Below, one piece after another: positions 6,441-7,532 of a DNA stretch of 7,532 nt; position 1 is the stretch's first letter, and each line of letters begins with the position of its first letter. The notes under the pieces are model-generated. The model was not told the origin of the DNA and did not search any database. It was given only the letters and a program-made list of their open reading frames with translations. The stretch is from positions 1 through 7,532 of the forward strand of contig JAJUFW010000131.1 of NCBI GenBank assembly GCA_029263555.1. The letters run 5' to 3'. The DNA is from Alphaproteobacteria bacterium. GTDB lineage: Bacteria; Pseudomonadota; Alphaproteobacteria; DSM-16000; Inquilinaceae. The translations under genes were made by a program, and so were the position numbers.

Positions 6441-6667
6441 TCTTCTTCCGTTCCAATCCTTACCGGCGAGGGGTAGGCCCCCGATGATCCGAAGGGCGCG
6501 CAACCGCGCCCGATGTCGATATTTCGGCCCCGGCGGCCTGCCGGTAAACCGGCGGATCGGAACAACACCGTTTCCGTCGATCAACAATCCGGCTAGCTTT
6601 CTCAGAATCGGGGTTTACCGGGAAACGATTGCGGTCGGCATCCTTTGGAAGCGGGCGGGGCCTGGTC
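6441..6667. promoter_or_regulatory. Divergent wrbA / lysR intergenic control region
   Basis: This 227-bp gap must hold both promoters and probably the operator of the LysR-type protein. TTACCGG occurs at 6460-6466 and 6615-6621, and as its complement CCGGTAA at 6541-6547; the last forms a near-palindrome CCGGTAAACCGG (6541-6552). CCGGTAAACC (6541-6550) and GGTTTACCGG (6612-6621) are an exact 10-bp inverted repeat about 60 bp apart. A 7-bp hairpin, GGGCGCG / CGCGCCC, lies at 6494-6511. I could not fix -35/-10 boxes with confidence on either strand. Confidence 0.55.
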
Positions 6668-7532
6668 ATGAGCATTGACGGGATCGGCGACATGATCACC
6701 TTCGCCCGGGTCGTCGAGGCGCGGAGCTTTTCGGAGGCGGCTCGTCGGCTCGGGCTTTCGAAATCCGCCGTCAGCAAGCAGGTGGCGCGGCTGGAGAACC
6801 GGCTGGGTGCGCGGCTTCTGAACCGGACGACGCGGCGGATCAGCCCGACCGAGGTCGGGGCTGCGCTCTATGAACGCTGCTCCCGCATCGCAGCGGAGGT
6901 GGAGGAGGCCGAGGAGGCGGTCATGCGGCTCCACGCCGCGCCCCGGGGTGTTCTCAGGGTCAACGCGCCCATGTCGTTCGGACATCTGCACCTGGCACCA
7001 GCCATCGCCCCCTTCCTGGAGCGTTATCCCGAGGTGCGGATCGATCTCAGCCTGACCGACCGGTTCGTCGACGTCATAGATGAGGGCTTCGATGTGGTCA
7101 TCCGGATCGCGCGGCTGGAGAATTCAAGCCTGATCGCCCGCAAGCTGGCGCCGGCGCGGCGCATCGTGTGCGCGTCGCCCGACTATGTCCGGCGCCACGG
7201 CTCCCCCGAGACACCTGCCGATCTCACCCGCCACGACTGCATCCTTTACGCCAACCATTCGACGCAGAGCGAATGGTGCTTCGAGGATCCGTCCGGCAGA
7301 CGCCACACGGTCCGGGTGGACGGCCGGCTTCGGATCGACAATGGCGACGCCGGCCGGGCGATGCTCCTGGGCGGCGGCGGGGTCGCGCTCATGCCGACCT
7401 TCCTCGTCGGCGCGGATGTGCAGGCCGGGCGCCTCGTCCATCTTCTGCCGGAATACGAGGACGTCTTCGGCGGCATCTATGCGCTTTATCCGCACAGCCG
7501 CCATCTGTCGCCGAAGGTCCGCGCCTTCATCG
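6668..7532 (+). CDS. LysR-family transcriptional regulator (3' end beyond window)
   Basis: A DNA-binding regulator of the CrgA/AaeR/DmlR-like subgroup. I translated 288 codons from the sequence; with family members near 300 aa, only the last dozen or so residues are missing. The N-terminal winged helix-turn-helix spans about residues 8-65: FSEAARRLGLSKSAVSKQVA is the helix-turn-helix (21-40), then RLENRLGARLLNRTTRRISP. A linker helix (about 70-90) leads to the periplasmic-binding-protein-like effector domain from about 93: GVLRVNAPMSFG, LAPAIAPFLERYPEV, DVVIRIARLENSSLIARKL and GVALMPTFLVG. The ATG at 6668 gives the normal N-terminus; the ribosome-binding site is a G-rich run (GGCGGGG). It is divergent from wrbA, the usual arrangement for a LysR protein and its target, so quinone- or electrophile-responsive control of wrbA and the GS-HQR gene is likely but inferred. 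Confidence 0.94.
   Translation, partial: MSIDGIGDMITFARVVEARSFSEAARRLGLSKSAVSKQVARLENRLGARLLNRTTRRISPTEVGAALYERCSRIAAEVEEAEEAVMRLHAAPRGVLRVNAPMSFGHLHLAPAIAPFLERYPEVRIDLSLTDRFVDVIDEGFDVVIRIARLENSSLIARKLAPARRIVCASPDYVRRHGSPETPADLTRHDCILYANHSTQSEWCFEDPSGRRHTVRVDGRLRIDNGDAGRAMLLGGGGVALMPTFLVGADVQAGRLVHLLPEYEDVFGGIYALYPHSRHLSPKVRAFI

Noticed and set aside
4761..6476. A 571-codon plus-strand open frame spanning the GS-HQR and wrbA genes
   Set aside because: It crosses two firmly identified minus-strand genes and the hairpin between them. Its composition is the usual Arg/Gly/Val/Asp-rich antisense pattern, with no fold signature.
6441..6587. 49-residue N-terminal extension of WrbA
   Set aside because: It starts at a TTG, would make the protein longer than the family, and covers the regulatory region; MARILVLYYSS is the normal WrbA N-terminus.

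Overview
The window looks like ordinary chromosome from a G+C-rich alphaproteobacterium. The codon third positions are strongly G/C, long antisense frames stay open by chance, and the GS-HQR, WrbA, LysR and BtuB-type proteins read like Rhodospirillales or related families. The order-level guess is inference. I see no transposase, integrase, phage gene, CRISPR array, tRNA or rRNA.

Left part (1-3577, minus strand): a vitamin B12 uptake and salvage operon. A promoter (TTGCCA-N18-TAAGAT) starts a transcript almost exactly at the first base of a cobalamin riboswitch (3357-3539, with B12 box and closing P1 helix). A leader of about 205 nt follows. It holds two or three hairpins and an unannotated small ORF whose TGA abuts the ATG of the next gene. 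Then come btuB (TonB-dependent outer-membrane receptor), cobU/cobP (adenosylcobinamide kinase/guanylyltransferase) and a BtuF-like periplasmic binding protein that runs off the left edge. btuB and cobU are 3 nt apart, and cobU and btuF overlap by 4 nt (GTGA). The logic is capture of corrinoid at the outer membrane, periplasmic hand-over to an ABC transporter (presumably encoded beyond the left edge), and cytoplasmic activation of imported cobinamide.

Middle (3689-4732, plus strand): one zinc-dependent medium-chain alcohol dehydrogenase, transcribed divergently from the B12 operon, with both zinc sites and an NAD-type Rossmann fold. It has no obvious link to B12.

Right part (4785-7532): a quinone-detoxification group. 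wrbA (NAD(P)H:quinone oxidoreductase) and a glutathionyl-hydroquinone reductase gene lie in one minus-strand unit, separated by a perfect 15-bp inverted repeat. A LysR-type regulator is divergent from wrbA and cut by the right edge. The 227-bp intergenic region carries three TTACCGG elements and a short hairpin. The two enzymes fit together chemically: WrbA reduces quinones by two electrons, and GS-HQR reduces glutathionyl-hydroquinones back to hydroquinones. The LysR protein is the natural candidate regulator.

No wholly new system is evident. The parts most worth a second look are the small ORF coupled to btuB below the riboswitch, the large intercistronic hairpin, and the repeated elements in the wrbA/lysR intergenic region.
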